Shown in pieces: positions 36,412 through 45,172 of a DNA stretch of 64,000 nucleotides. The first letter of the stretch is position 1; every line of letters starts with the position of its first letter. The notes beneath the pieces are model-generated. The model did not search any database, was not told the DNA's origin, and worked only from the letters and a program-made list of their open reading frames with translations. The translations under genes were made by a program, and so were the position numbers. The stretch covers positions 1,413,218 through 1,477,217 of the forward strand of contig NZ_FPAU01000001.1 of the NCBI RefSeq assembly GCF_900116535.1. The letters are read 5' to 3'. The DNA is from Kosakonia arachidis. GTDB lineage: Bacteria; Pseudomonadota; Gammaproteobacteria; Enterobacterales; Enterobacteriaceae.

Positions 36412-37171
36412 ATTCATGTTCAGTAATAAAGCGATTTAGCGTCTGCGCCAGTGCGCCGGGTTGCTCCCAGGACATCGAATGCCCTGCTTGCGCAATCACC
36501 TGTACCGGAATCCCCTGTTTTCGAACTGCCTCTTCGTCAGCATCCGGCAGCGAAAGCGCGCCAAAGATCAGCATTTTTGGCTGCGGGAAATTGACAAACA
36601 GCGTCATCCAGGTGGGCTCGATACCGTCGACCAGGCTTTTTGCCCCGCGCCAGACCGCCCAAGGTGCATTGCTTTGCAGGCATCCGGCCCATGCGGTTTT
36701 CTCCTGCGCAAGCATTGCCGCGTAACCGCTGGTGACAAATCCCGCTTCATCCTGGCTGGCAATCTGGCGGCTGAACATACCGCCGCCGGGATAGAAATTA
36801 GGTTCCGACACCGCCATTCCGTTTATTCGCGCGTCCATCTGCGTAGCCACCTCAATGGCGATGCTGCCGCCCATGCTATGGCCGTAGAGCCAGAAGGCCT
36901 GTAGATCGAGCTTATCCAGCAGTTCTACCACTACTTTCGCCTGTTCGCTGGTGCGATAAGAGAAACTGGCTGGCCGTTCGCTGTAACCACAGCCAGGTAA
37001 ATCAATAAGGATGGCGCGCCTGCCGCAAAATGCGGGATCGGCGACTACTCTCGGGTATTCAAACGATGATGCGCAGCCCAGCCCGTGGATAAACACCAGC
37101 GGATCGCCGTGCCCCGGCAGATCGTGCCAACGCACCTGCCCCTGAGCATAACGTGAATAGAATGTGTTCAT
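36410..37171 (-). CDS. Alpha/beta-hydrolase
   Basis: This 253-residue single-domain hydrolase has an oxyanion region HGLGCASSFE near residue 29, a nucleophile elbow YGHSMGG near residue 96, an acid region in the PKMLIFGALSLPDADEE segment and a catalytic histidine in AQAGHSMSWEQP near the end. All elements of an esterase/lactonase type catalytic triad are present. No signal peptide. The substrate is not evident, and neighbours give no metabolic hint. The start at 37169-37171 follows GGGAAACC. Confidence 0.82.
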   Translation of the reverse strand: MNTFYSRYAQGQVRWHDLPGHGDPLVFIHGLGCASSFEYPRVVADPAFCGRRAILIDLPGCGYSERPASFSYRTSEQAKVVVELLDKLDLQAFWLYGHSMGGSIAIEVATQMDARINGMAVSEPNFYPGGGMFSRQIASQDEAGFVTSGYAAMLAQEKTAWAGCLQSNAPWAVWRGAKSLVDGIEPTWMTLFVNFPQPKMLIFGALSLPDADEEAVRKQGIPVQVIAQAGHSMSWEQPGALAQTLNRFITEHE

Positions 37172-37237
37172 GAGGTTTCCCTTTTAGCGAAGTACTGTAA
37201 TTATATACAGTATCACAATAAAAGGGAGCGATCGCAA

Positions 37238-37411
37238 TCAAAAGAGTGAAAAGAGTAACGCGACCGGAAAGCTGATGGGCCAGGTGGCACCAACGAGTAT
37301 TGCACTGAGGAGTCGGATTTTACGCTTGTCGCGGGCCAGAAAGTACGTTGCCACACCGGACAATCCCATCATGACAACGTAGAAGATAAGCAGTTTTGTA
37401 TAGAGTTCCAA
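37238..37411 (-). CDS. OrtT/GhoT-family membrane toxin, diverged second copy
   Basis: This 57-residue protein has two hydrophobic helices with the family layout: LLIFYVVMMGLSGVATYFLA, a basic turn (RDKRKIRLLSA), then LVGATWPISFPVALLFSLF. It is the same length as E. coli OrtT and GhoT. The start is TTG at 37409-37411, chosen because AGGAGG lies six bases upstream; no ATG fits. It lies 213 bases downstream of a closer OrtT copy on the same strand, with an ERIC repeat between them ending 22 bases upstream of this start. OrtT-type proteins damage membrane potential and slow growth under metabolic stress. Confidence 0.85.
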   Translation of the reverse strand: MELYTKLLIFYVVMMGLSGVATYFLARDKRKIRLLSAILVGATWPISFPVALLFSLF

Positions 37412-37432
37412 CGTATGCCTCCTGTCCTTAGG

Positions 37433-37559
37433 TATACACAAAATCATTCACACTGCGTCGAGGCGGCAAGACTGCGCAGCCCCAGGAGCTTACATAAGTC
37501 AGTGACTGGGGTGCAAAGGCGAAGCCAACAAAGAGGCGGTTTGAAGGATAACTTGTATA
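37433..37559. repeat. ERIC element, 127 bp
   Basis: The segment runs from TATACACAAAAT to CTTGTATA and contains the diagnostic core CCCCAGGAGCTTACAT followed by AAGT-C-AGTGACTGGGGTG. These are the sequences behind the ERIC1R and ERIC2 primers. GGCGGCAAG on the left and GCCAAC on the right are at the usual places. The length is exactly that of the full-size enterobacterial repetitive intergenic consensus. Terminal inverted repeats TATA are present. Several substitutions indicate an old copy. When transcribed it forms a long hairpin. Confidence 0.92.
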
Positions 37560-37624
37560 AACATTCGGCTAACATGTTGCCCTAATTTTCAATAAGGTAT
37601 CGTTTTATTGGTCACGCTTTATGA

Positions 37625-37798
37625 TCAGAAAATCGAGAATAACAACGCTACGGGAAAACTCATTGGCCACGTAGAGCCGACCAGAAAGGCGCTCAGCAAG
37701 CGAATCCGTTTACGATCATGGGAAAGGAACCAGGTAATCAGAGCGCAAATCAACGCCATCACTGCGTAGAAAACCAACATTTTTTGATATAACGACAT
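37625..37798 (-). CDS. ortT: Orphan toxin OrtT (YdcX), inner-membrane
   Basis: This 57-residue protein nearly matches E. coli OrtT: MSLYQKMLVFYAVM, a first helix, SHDRKRIRLLSAFLVGSTWPMSFPVALLFS. In E. coli, OrtT is a GhoT-like membrane-active toxin without an antitoxin that helps slow growth under stringent stress. Its gene (ydcX) lies in the same ydcW-ydcY interval. The ATG at 37796-37798 gives the family start; three upstream codons are open. It is transcribed leftward towards the ERIC repeat and the second copy. Confidence 0.93.
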   Translation of the reverse strand: MSLYQKMLVFYAVMALICALITWFLSHDRKRIRLLSAFLVGSTWPMSFPVALLFSIF

Positions 37799-37924
37799 AA
37801 CAAACATTAACCCGGAAGTAACAAAACGTGTGCAATATGCTCTAATTATTGATATCCATCAACTTTAATTAGTTTTGTAACAAGCCTCGCTATCGGTAAT
37901 TTTGATTTAACTTACTGAAGAACG

Positions 37925-37949
37925 TAAAAAAGCCAGGATTTCACCTGGC
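37925..37949 (-). terminator. Terminator of the small secreted-protein gene
   Basis: GCCAGG and CCTGGC pair around TGAAAT on the minus strand and are followed by TTTTTTT. It begins 9 bases past the stop at 37959. Confidence 0.85.
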
Positions 37950-37958
37950 CTGTTAATT

Positions 37959-38255
37959 TCACGGCTGCTGACGCTCGCGCCATGCTTTCACCTGCTCTTT
38001 ACTGACATCGTCAGGATAACAAAGTGGCGAATACCCTCCCGGTTTGCTCCAGGCGCTTCGCCTGCCGCATGCACTGCCGTTGCGCGCCTGGTTGTACGGG
38101 CAGGCGCAGGTGCCGGGATATCGCGCAATAGATTCCGCAATGATCGCTTTTTTAACCTGTGCATCGGACAACGCTTGCGTTCTGGCAACCCCTTCTGTTG
38201 CGTCCAGCAATGAGATCGCAACAACCACCCCCCACATCATCGAACGAATTCGCAT
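37959..38255 (-). CDS. Small secreted Cys-containing protein of unknown function
   Basis: This 98-residue protein has a likely signal peptide (MRIRSMMWGVVVAISLLDATEGVA). The mature chain has a helical segment (LSDAQVKKAIIAESIARY) followed by a compact cysteine motif: GTCACPYNQARNGSACGRRSAW, then PLCYP. Four cysteines (C-x-C-x10-C-x14-C) suggest two disulfides or a metal site. The same CPCPYN-type module occurs in many proteobacterial small periplasmic proteins, often on mobile elements, but I know no assigned function. The ATG at 38253-38255 is preceded by CAGGA. It has its own terminator. Confidence 0.75.
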   Translation of the reverse strand: MRIRSMMWGVVVAISLLDATEGVARTQALSDAQVKKAIIAESIARYPGTCACPYNQARNGSACGRRSAWSKPGGYSPLCYPDDVSKEQVKAWRERQQP

Positions 38256-38485
38256 TTTTGTTATCCTGGAAAAGGTATGAATATACAGATTATTATTCTC
38301 AAAATTTGTCAATATTGATTAAAAACAAATTACGCTGGGCCATTTCTTTTTTATAGTGAGATTTAGCTTAAGTTTGAATTTACGGTTCAGCAACACTAAC
38401 GCAAGTATCAGGAAATTTGGCGGCGCACAATCTTCTCTGATATTGTCTTTCTGCAAGGAATACTTCGGATCAACAAGGTAAGGTT

Positions 38486-38923
38486 ATGCAGAAATATGAC
38501 GACCTGTGGCAAGCCATAGAAGTTCGGGTGCGTGAAAACAATGACATAACGCACATCGATATGACCACTGACACGCCGCGCGGACAGGCGGCACGTCAGC
38601 GCATCGCGCAGATTTTTATTCTTGAATGCCTGCTTGCACGCCACCGTGAGAAGTACGCCAGCAGTTTTGTTCCGTTGGCAGGCGAAGAAGCGCTTTATCA
38701 TTTGATTTTTAAACGCACCGGCTGGAAACCCTTTGAAGTAAAACAGTTATCCTTTATTGATACGCTGTTTGTGCTGGCAGAATTATTTCGTGATGAAAAC
38801 TTGCCGACGGAAGTTCGTGCCGTTATTCGTTCTCAGGGTGTAAAAGATGAGTCCTGCCCGACCTATGATTTTTCAGAGAAAGATTGGGCACCGCGCGAGA
38901 ATGAAGCGTTTTTAAAACGATAA
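38486..38923 (+). CDS. Hypothetical cytosolic protein, 145 residues
   Basis: I do not recognise the family. The protein is mixed alpha/beta by composition, soluble, with no signal or membrane segment. Notable stretches are TPRGQAARQRIAQIFILECL, FVPLAGEEALYHLIFKRTGW and LSFIDTLFVLAELFRDENLP. The ATG at 38486 follows AAGGT at acceptable spacing, codon use is ordinary for the window, and a strong terminator follows the stop, so it is a real gene. It stands alone between convergent and divergent small genes. Confidence 0.7.
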   Translation: MQKYDDLWQAIEVRVRENNDITHIDMTTDTPRGQAARQRIAQIFILECLLARHREKYASSFVPLAGEEALYHLIFKRTGWKPFEVKQLSFIDTLFVLAELFRDENLPTEVRAVIRSQGVKDESCPTYDFSEKDWAPRENEAFLKR

Positions 38924-38950
38924 GCAGACAAATTAATTAAATGATTAAAA

Positions 38951-38978
38951 AATAAGGGCTCGCACTGGAGCCCTTATT
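38951..38978. terminator. Bidirectional terminator between two small genes
   Basis: AATAAGGGCTC (38951-38961) pairs perfectly with GAGCCCTTATT (38968-38978), with A/T runs on both sides. It directly abuts the stop codon of the leftward 73-residue gene and follows the rightward 145-residue gene. Confidence 0.9.
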
Positions 38979-39200
38979 TTAATTAAGGGATGCGGAGACA
39001 ATTTCACTGCTGGAAAGATTTTCCACGCGCGCAAAATAAAACTCTTCGCCTTCGCAGTAGTAGGTTTCGATGGGTAACAAACCGGTTTGCGTTCCGCGGC
39101 TACCGTTACCAGTAGCCCATGAGACGGCGGTTTCGCTATCATCAACCGTCAAAAACTCAGACGCGCCCCCGGGTACGAGCACGACCACGATTTTACTCAT
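38979..39200 (-). CDS. Hypothetical 73-residue protein
   Basis: Not recognised. The chain (SKIVVVLVPGGASEFLTVDD at the start, YYCEGEEFYFARVENLSS near the end) looks like a small beta-rich soluble domain with one cysteine. The ATG at 39198-39200 is preceded by AGGGGAAAA. A terminator shared with the facing gene follows immediately, and 73 bases upstream is a perfect 11-base inverted repeat that could be an operator. These features support a real, regulated gene. Confidence 0.65.
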   Translation of the reverse strand: MSKIVVVLVPGGASEFLTVDDSETAVSWATGNGSRGTQTGLLPIETYYCEGEEFYFARVENLSSSEIVSASLN

Positions 39201-39272
39201 TATGGGTTTTCCCCTGCCTGTTTTTTATAAAAAAGCCAGCTATTATCTTCTGTCGCAATGACTATCTGTTTT

Positions 39273-39297
39273 CTGTCATATGACATTCATATGACAG
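39273..39297. promoter_or_regulatory. Perfect 11-base inverted repeat, candidate operator
   Basis: CTGTCATATGA (39273-39283) and TCATATGACAG (39287-39297) are exact complements around a CAT spacer. The arms are AT-rich and poorly suited for a terminator and lie in the 270-base gap between patD and the 73-residue gene. A dimeric regulator site is the simplest reading; the regulator is unknown. I see no gene in this gap. Confidence 0.6.
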
Positions 39298-39470
39298 GCA
39301 GAAGAAATGCCGGTGTGCGGTATTATTTGATTATGATATTTCACCACTCCGCTGATGGCTGAATATTATTAAATCAGTTTTCCATAAATAACAACACAGA
39401 TAATTTATCTATGAGATTTGCCTCATCGTTCGTAAGATTTTTAAAAGCCTTCCATGGCCTTATTCCGTGA

Positions 39471-40895
39471 CTAATGTTTGATCATTACGTGACGAACAAC
39501 CGTGTAATCTTCCAGCCCATACAGCGACATATCTTTGCCATAACCAGAGCGTTTCTGGCCGCCGTGCGGCATTTCGCTGACCAGCATAAAATGGGTATTC
39601 ACCCAGGTACAGCCATATTGCAGACGCGCACTTAAGCGATGCGCCCGCCCGACATCACGCGTCCAGACTGATGATGCCAGCCCATACTGTGAGTCATTCG
39701 CCCAGCCCAGCACCTGCTCTTCATCATCAAACACCGTTACGCTGACCACCGGGCCAAACACTTCGCGCTGCACAATGGCATCTTCCTGTTTCGCCCCAGC
39801 CAGCAAGGTTGGCTGATAGTAATATCCTGCGCCCTCGCCCTTTTTCCCGCCGGTGACCACGCTGATGTGGCTCAGCGCTTTTGCCTCTTCAACGGCTTTA
39901 CTGACACGTGCCAGATGGGCGGCAGAACTCAACGGCCCCAACTCGGTACTTTCCTCTTCTGGCGGACCCATTTTCAGGCTGGAGACGGCAGCACCGAGTT
40001 TTTCTACCAGCGCGTCGTAGATCCCTTTTTGTGCGTAAATCCGGCATGCTGCGGTGCAATCTTGCCCGGCGTTATAAAAACCAAAGGTGCGCACGCCCTC
40101 CACCACAGCGTCGAGATCCGCATCATCAAACACAATGACCGGCGCTTTGCCACCCAGTTCCATATGGGTGCGCTTAATTGACGACGCAGTATGGCCAATA
40201 ATGTGTTCGCCGGTGGCGATCGAACCGGTGAGTGACACCATACGTACTTTTTCGTGGCCGGTTAACGGGTCACCGACTGTCTGACCGCGACCAAACAGCA
40301 CATTCAGCACACCAGCCGGGAAGATATCTTTTGCCAGTTCGGCCAGTTTAAGCGCCGTCAGCGGGGTAATTTCCGACGGTTTGATCACTACGCAGTTACC
40401 CGCCGCCAGCGCCGGACCCAGTTTCCATGCTGCCATCATCAGCGGGTAGTTCCAGGGTGCAATCGATGCCACCACACCCAGCGGATCGCGGCGGATCATC
40501 GACGTATGCCCTTCCAGATACTCTCCGGCCGCCAGCCCGTTCAGGCAGCGCGCCGCACCGGCGAAGAAACGGAACACATCGACTACCGCGGGAATTTCAT
40601 CATTCAGCACGCAGTGGTAGGGTTTGCCGCAGTTGAGAGATTCAAGTTGCGCGAAGGTTTCAGCGTTATCCTCAATTACCTGAGCCAGTTGCAGCAGACA
40701 TTCAGCCCGCGCTTTCGGCGTGGTTTGTCCCCAACTGGCAAATGCCCGATCGGCTGCCTGAACAGCCGTATCGACCTGTGCGGCGGAGGCTTCGGCGATC
40801 TCCAGCAACATCTCGCCGGTGGCCGGGTTGTAGACCGCCTGTTTCTCGCCTTCGCCGTTAACCAGTTCTCCATTGATAAACAAGTGATGTTGCAT
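39471..40895 (-). CDS. patD: Gamma-aminobutyraldehyde dehydrogenase PatD (YdcW)
   Basis: This 474-residue NAD-dependent aldehyde dehydrogenase converts 4-aminobutyraldehyde from putrescine into GABA. The general base sits in MELGGKAP and the catalytic cysteine in [11 protein letters not shown], both at family positions. The coenzyme motif is [12 protein letters not shown]. Length equals E. coli PatD. It is the last gene of ydcS-T-U-V-patD and starts 24 bases after ydcV, so the transporter and enzyme are coexpressed. Confidence 0.96.
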   Translation of the reverse strand: MQHHLFINGELVNGEGEKQAVYNPATGEMLLEIAEASAAQVDTAVQAADRAFASWGQTTPKARAECLLQLAQVIEDNAETFAQLESLNCGKPYHCVLNDEIPAVVDVFRFFAGAARCLNGLAAGEYLEGHTSMIRRDPLGVVASIAPWNYPLMMAAWKLGPALAAGNCVVIKPSEITPLTALKLAELAKDIFPAGVLNVLFGRGQTVGDPLTGHEKVRMVSLTGSIATGEHIIGHTASSIKRTHMELGGKAPVIVFDDADLDAVVEGVRTFGFYNAGQDCTAACRIYAQKGIYDALVEKLGAAVSSLKMGPPEEESTELGPLSSAAHLARVSKAVEEAKALSHISVVTGGKKGEGAGYYYQPTLLAGAKQEDAIVQREVFGPVVSVTVFDDEEQVLGWANDSQYGLASSVWTRDVGRAHRLSARLQYGCTWVNTHFMLVSEMPHGGQKRSGYGKDMSLYGLEDYTVVRHVMIKH

Positions 40896-40919
40896 AGTTC
40901 TGTCCTTCAGCTTGGTGTG

Positions 40920-41726
40920 TTATTTGCCGGTTCCGGCAACGGTGTCGGTATCACGTGTCAGCCACCAGGCACCGAGAATGGGTAACATCGTCGCCAGCAT
41001 CACCAGCAGTGCCACCACATTAGTTACCGGCACATCGCGCGGGCGACCTAACTGGTTCAGTAGCCACAGCGGCAGAGTGCGCTCATGGCCTGCGGTAAAG
41101 GTAGTGACGATGATTTCGTCAAACGACAGCGCAAACGCCAGCATCCCCCCGGCCAGCAGAGCCGAACCGAGATTCGGCAGCACCACATAGCGAAAGGTCT
41201 GCCAGCCGTTAGCGCCCAAATCCATTGAGGCTTCCACCAGGCTCCATGAGGTGCGCCGGAAACGGGCGATGACGTTGTTAAACACCACCACCACGCAAAA
41301 CGTCGCATGCCCGATCACAATGGTGAAAAAACCCGGCTCCAAATTGACCGCTTTGAAGGCAGTCAGCAGCGCCAGCCCGGTAATGATCCCTGGCAACGCT
41401 ATCGGCAACAGCAGTAAGAGCGAGATCGCGTTCTTACCAAAAAACTCACTGCGCCATAAGGCCATTGCAGCAAGTGTGCCAAGAATCAAGGCGATAGCCG
41501 TCGCCAACGAAGCAATCTGTAGTGACAGTGTCACTGCATCAAGGATATCCCCGCGTGTCGCCGCGAGGCTGAACCAGCGCAGCGTAAAGCCCTGCGGCGG
41601 GAAACTGAATGCCGCGTCCTCGGTATTAAAAGCATAGATGGCAATAATCAATAGCGGGAAATGGAGAAAGATAACGCCGCCCCATGCGGCGATTTTGAGA
41701 AAAAACGGTGCGCGCTCAGAGTGCAT
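40920..41726 (-). CDS. ydcV: ABC transporter permease YdcV
   Basis: This 268-residue inner-membrane permease of the polyamine/PotC type has six helices. The ATPase-contact EAA loop is [22 protein letters not shown]. It is the second permease of the YdcSTUV importer, for which putrescine is the assumed substrate in E. coli because of the linkage to patD. Its start overlaps the ydcU end by 11 bases. Confidence 0.94.
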   Translation of the reverse strand: MHSERAPFFLKIAAWGGVIFLHFPLLIIAIYAFNTEDAAFSFPPQGFTLRWFSLAATRGDILDAVTLSLQIASLATAIALILGTLAAMALWRSEFFGKNAISLLLLLPIALPGIITGLALLTAFKAVNLEPGFFTIVIGHATFCVVVVFNNVIARFRRTSWSLVEASMDLGANGWQTFRYVVLPNLGSALLAGGMLAFALSFDEIIVTTFTAGHERTLPLWLLNQLGRPRDVPVTNVVALLVMLATMLPILGAWWLTRDTDTVAGTGK

Positions 41727-42651
41727 CGAATGCTCCCAGACGTTTCACGAACGCCAGATAAAGGGCAATCAACACGATCGGCACCAGCGTAAAGGCGGCG
41801 GCCATCGGCATATTGCCAATCGCCCCCTGCTGCGCATACACCATGTTGCCAATGAAGTACCCCGGCGGACCCACCAGTTGCGGTACGATAAAATCACCCA
41901 GCGTCAGCGAGAAGGTAAAAATCGACCCGGCCGCCACGCCCGGAATGGCCAACGGCAACACCACATAGCGGAAGGTCTGGCGTGGATGCGCACCCAAATC
42001 GGCGGAAGCCTGCAACAGCGAGGGTGGCAGTCGTTCCAGCGCAGCCTGTATCGGTAAAATCATAAACGGCAGCCAGATATAGACGAACACCAGAAAACGC
42101 CCCAGCCCGGACGTGGAAAGCGTGTTACCGCCGATGGCAGGTATGGTCAAAAAGGTGGTTAAAATCGGCTCCAGCCCAAAGTGGCTTAAAAACCACTGTG
42201 CCACGCCATCTTTTGCCAGCAGCAGCGTCCACGCATAGGCTTTGACGATATAACTGGCCCACATTGGTAACATCACGGCGATATAGAAAAACGCCTTCCA
42301 TTTCCCCTGCGCATAACGCGCCATATACCACGCCATCGGGAACGCGAGGATTGCGCTCGCCACAGTGACACTCATCGCCATCATCAGGGTGCGCACAATG
42401 ATGTCGTAATTCGCCGGGTTGAACAGCGCTTGCAGGTTGGCCAGCGTTAAATCCTGCGTCACCGACATGGTGAAGTCGTCAAAGGTGTAAAAACCCTGCC
42501 ACAGCAGTGTTAACAGCGAACCCAAATAGACAATGCCGAACCACATCAGTGGCCCCAGCAACAAGAGCAGCAGCCCAAGCAGCGGTTTGCGCCAGAACAC
42601 CCCGCTCAGACTTGCACGTCGCCGGGCAGTTAACGGAATACTCATTGCCAT
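41716..42651 (-). CDS. ydcU: ABC transporter permease YdcU
   Basis: This 311-residue PotB-type permease has six helices and an EAA loop ([22 protein letters not shown]). It pairs with YdcV to form the membrane channel. It starts one base after the ydcT stop and overlaps ydcV, showing strict operon organisation. Confidence 0.94.
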   Translation of the reverse strand: MAMSIPLTARRRASLSGVFWRKPLLGLLLLLLGPLMWFGIVYLGSLLTLLWQGFYTFDDFTMSVTQDLTLANLQALFNPANYDIIVRTLMMAMSVTVASAILAFPMAWYMARYAQGKWKAFFYIAVMLPMWASYIVKAYAWTLLLAKDGVAQWFLSHFGLEPILTTFLTIPAIGGNTLSTSGLGRFLVFVYIWLPFMILPIQAALERLPPSLLQASADLGAHPRQTFRYVVLPLAIPGVAAGSIFTFSLTLGDFIVPQLVGPPGYFIGNMVYAQQGAIGNMPMAAAFTLVPIVLIALYLAFVKRLGAFDAL

Positions 42652-42652
42652 T

Positions 42653-43666
42653 TCACCCCGCTCCCTGTAACGGTACCATCGCGTCCCGCGACCATGAAAT
42701 CTGCACCTGTTGCCCCAACGTCAGCGTTTCCGTCAGCGACACGCCTGAGAGATTCGCCTGACTGACCAGCACTTTCTCCCCCTGCGCCAGCAGCAGTTCA
42801 AAACGTGTCGCAGCGCCCTGGTACTGCACCGCCTGCACCACAGCATTGACTTCAATTTCCCCTGGTGTATTCAGGCGAATATGTTCCGGGCGCAATGAAA
42901 AAGTGCCCTGCATACCGCACAGTTTGCTGGCAAGCGCTTGACTGAATACGTTTGACGTACCGACAAAACCGGCGACAAACGGCGTGCGCGGGCGCAGGTA
43001 AAGTTCGCGCGGGGTATCGATCTGCTCGATGCGGCCATTATTAAACACCGCCACCCGGTCGGACATTGACAGCGCTTCGCCCTGATCGTGAGTGACAAAA
43101 ATAAAGGTGATGCCCAGATCCTGTTGCAGCTTTTTTAGCTCCAGTTGCATCTGTTCGCGCAGTTTCAGATCGAGCGCACCAAGCGGCTCATCCAGTAGCA
43201 AGACGCGCGGCTCGTTAACCAGCGCCCGCGCGATCGCCACCCGTTGCCGCTGCCCGCCGGAGAGTTGGGAAGGTTTGCGCGTGTGGACAAAGCCGAGCGC
43301 GACTTTTTCCAGCGCCTCACGGGCGCGGGCGTGGCGCTGCTTTTTGTCTACGCCTTTCACCATCAGCCCGTAGGCCACATTATCGAGAATCGACATATGC
43401 GGAAACAGCGCGTAGTCCTGGAACACGGTATTGACGTCCCGCTCCCACGGCGGTAGCTCGCTGGCTTCACGGCCAAAGATGCGGATTGCCCCACCACTCA
43501 ATTGCTCAAACCCGGCAATCAGCCGCAGACAGGTGGTTTTGCCGGAGCCGGACGGCCCCAGCATGGAGAAAAACTCCCCGTCGTTGACGGCGATACTGAC
43601 ACGGTCAACCGCCCGGACGTCGCCGTATGACCGCGAAACATCCAGAAATTCGACTGCATAGGTCAT
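42653..43666 (-). CDS. ydcT: ABC transporter ATP-binding protein YdcT
   Basis: This 337-residue ATPase of the PotA/CUT1 kind has Walker A GPSGSGKT near residue 39, Q-loop VFQDYALFPH, signature LSGGQRQRVAIARAL, Walker B VLLLDEP, and a C-terminal TOBE domain (about 240-337). It energises the YdcUV permeases. It starts 17 bases after ydcS. Confidence 0.95.
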   Translation of the reverse strand: MTYAVEFLDVSRSYGDVRAVDRVSIAVNDGEFFSMLGPSGSGKTTCLRLIAGFEQLSGGAIRIFGREASELPPWERDVNTVFQDYALFPHMSILDNVAYGLMVKGVDKKQRHARAREALEKVALGFVHTRKPSQLSGGQRQRVAIARALVNEPRVLLLDEPLGALDLKLREQMQLELKKLQQDLGITFIFVTHDQGEALSMSDRVAVFNNGRIEQIDTPRELYLRPRTPFVAGFVGTSNVFSQALASKLCGMQGTFSLRPEHIRLNTPGEIEVNAVVQAVQYQGAATRFELLLAQGEKVLVSQANLSGVSLTETLTLGQQVQISWSRDAMVPLQGAG

Positions 43667-43683
43667 ACTTAGCTCCTTGCAGG

Positions 43684-44826
43684 TTAACGGCCACCCATAA
43701 TGGCGATGTAATCCTGTGTCCAGCGGCTATATGGCACATATTTGCCACCTTCAGCAACCGGCGTTTTCCAGAAAGCGATTTTGTCAAAGAAGCGGTAACC
43801 GTTGGTTTCGCAGCCTTGTTCTCCCAGCAGCGTGCTGGCTTTACACCCTTCCGGCACGACCGGCAGCGAACCAAACCAGGCGGCCACGTCGCCCTGAACT
43901 TTTGGCGTCAGCGACCAGTTCATCCACTTGTAAGCACAGTTCGGGTGTTTTGCATCGGCATGCAACATCGTGGTATCCGCCCAACCAGTGACGCCCTCTT
44001 TCGGGAACACGGTGGCGATCGGCTGGTTTTCACCTTTCAGAGCATTAGCCTGATACGGCCAGGCGCTGGAGGCGACAACACCTTCGTTTTTGAAGTCGCT
44101 CATCTGTACCGTGGTGTCATGCCAGTAGCGGTGGATCAGCATGTGCTGATCGCGCAGGGTTTTCAGTACCGCCTGATATTGCGCTTCGGTGAGCTGGTAC
44201 GGATCGTCAATGCCGAGTTGCGGCTGTGTGGCTTTCAGGAACAGCGCTGCATCGGCGATGTAGATCGGCCCGTCATAAGCCTGTACACGGCCTTTATTGG
44301 TTTTGCCATCCGGCAGGTTTTGTTGCACAAACACCACCGACCAGCTATCCGGCGGTGTCGGAAAGGTTTTGGTGTTATACATCAGCAGGTTCGGCCCCCA
44401 CTGATACGGTGTGCCATACACTTTGCCGCCGACGTTAAACCACGCGCCGTTGACGAGTTTCGGGTCGAGGGTTTTCCAGTTCGGGATCAGCGCAGTATTA
44501 ATCGGCTGCACGCGTTTCCCCATAATCAGGCGCAACGAGGCATCGCCAGAAGCGGTGACCAGATCGTAACCGCCTTTCGCCATTAGGCTGACCATTTCAT
44601 CGGAGGTGGCGGCGGTTTTGACGTTCACCGCGCAACCGGTGTCCTTTTCAAAGGCGGTAACCCAGTCATATTGCTTGTCGGTCTGGCCGCGCTCGATATA
44701 CCCCGGCCAGGCAATAATATCCAGACGACCTTCCCCTTTTCCCACTTCGGTGGGTTCGGCGGCATGCGCGACCATCATCGTCATGCTCAGCACACACAGA
44801 CTGCTGCGGGCAAATTTCTTGCTCAT
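43684..44826 (-). CDS. ydcS: Periplasmic polyamine-type binding protein YdcS
   Basis: This 380-residue exported binding protein matches E. coli YdcS along its whole length (signal LCVLSMTMMVAHAAEP, DIIAWPGYIERGQTDKQYDWV, CAVNVKTAATSDEMVSLM, DLVTASGDASLRLI). It belongs to the PotD group. In E. coli it was also reported to have poly-3-hydroxybutyrate synthase-like activity and to aid DNA uptake; nothing visible here decides on those roles. First gene of the ydcSTUV-patD operon. Confidence 0.95.
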   Translation of the reverse strand: MSKKFARSSLCVLSMTMMVAHAAEPTEVGKGEGRLDIIAWPGYIERGQTDKQYDWVTAFEKDTGCAVNVKTAATSDEMVSLMAKGGYDLVTASGDASLRLIMGKRVQPINTALIPNWKTLDPKLVNGAWFNVGGKVYGTPYQWGPNLLMYNTKTFPTPPDSWSVVFVQQNLPDGKTNKGRVQAYDGPIYIADAALFLKATQPQLGIDDPYQLTEAQYQAVLKTLRDQHMLIHRYWHDTTVQMSDFKNEGVVASSAWPYQANALKGENQPIATVFPKEGVTGWADTTMLHADAKHPNCAYKWMNWSLTPKVQGDVAAWFGSLPVVPEGCKASTLLGEQGCETNGYRFFDKIAFWKTPVAEGGKYVPYSRWTQDYIAIMGGR

Positions 44827-45172
44827 TGTTTACTCCTGTCGCAATGAAAAAAGTGCGGCAGCCTTGCCGTAAATATATCTCCCTTAATAAAAATAGACGG
44901 CACGCGGACGGCCAGAATGTCACCAGACATAAATTTCACCAGGATGTGACACATAACGCATTGCGCTTCGAATGAAAATGGTAGTCGTCCGTCTTTTTTA
45001 CTATAGACAAGGAGTTAGCTGATGTGCGGTTAATTTGTGTTGCTATTCACATTTCCTATGAATAACCAAAAGAAAAGCATAGAAAATAATGACGGCGTTC
45101 TTCAATTTTTTACCGTCACTATTTTTAAAACGAGAACAAGGTATTCAGGAAATAAGAATGGAATGCGCGCGT
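44827..45172. promoter_or_regulatory. Promoter region of ydcS with repeats; gene-free
   Basis: This gap lies between ydcS and ydcR, which are read in the same direction. TCACCAG occurs as a direct repeat at 44920-44926 and 44936-44942. TGTCAC (44919-44924) and GTGACA (44946-44951) form an inverted pair around it. Direct repeats of this kind are typical targets of MocR-type regulators, so YdcR may bind here. Confidence 0.4.

Noticed and set aside
37433-37559. Possible small RNA gene in the ortT interval
   Set aside because: The hairpin-rich sequence is explained fully as an ERIC repeat.
43627-44586. 319-codon open frame antisense to ydcS
   Set aside because: It lies fully opposite a well-conserved gene and has no recognisable protein features.
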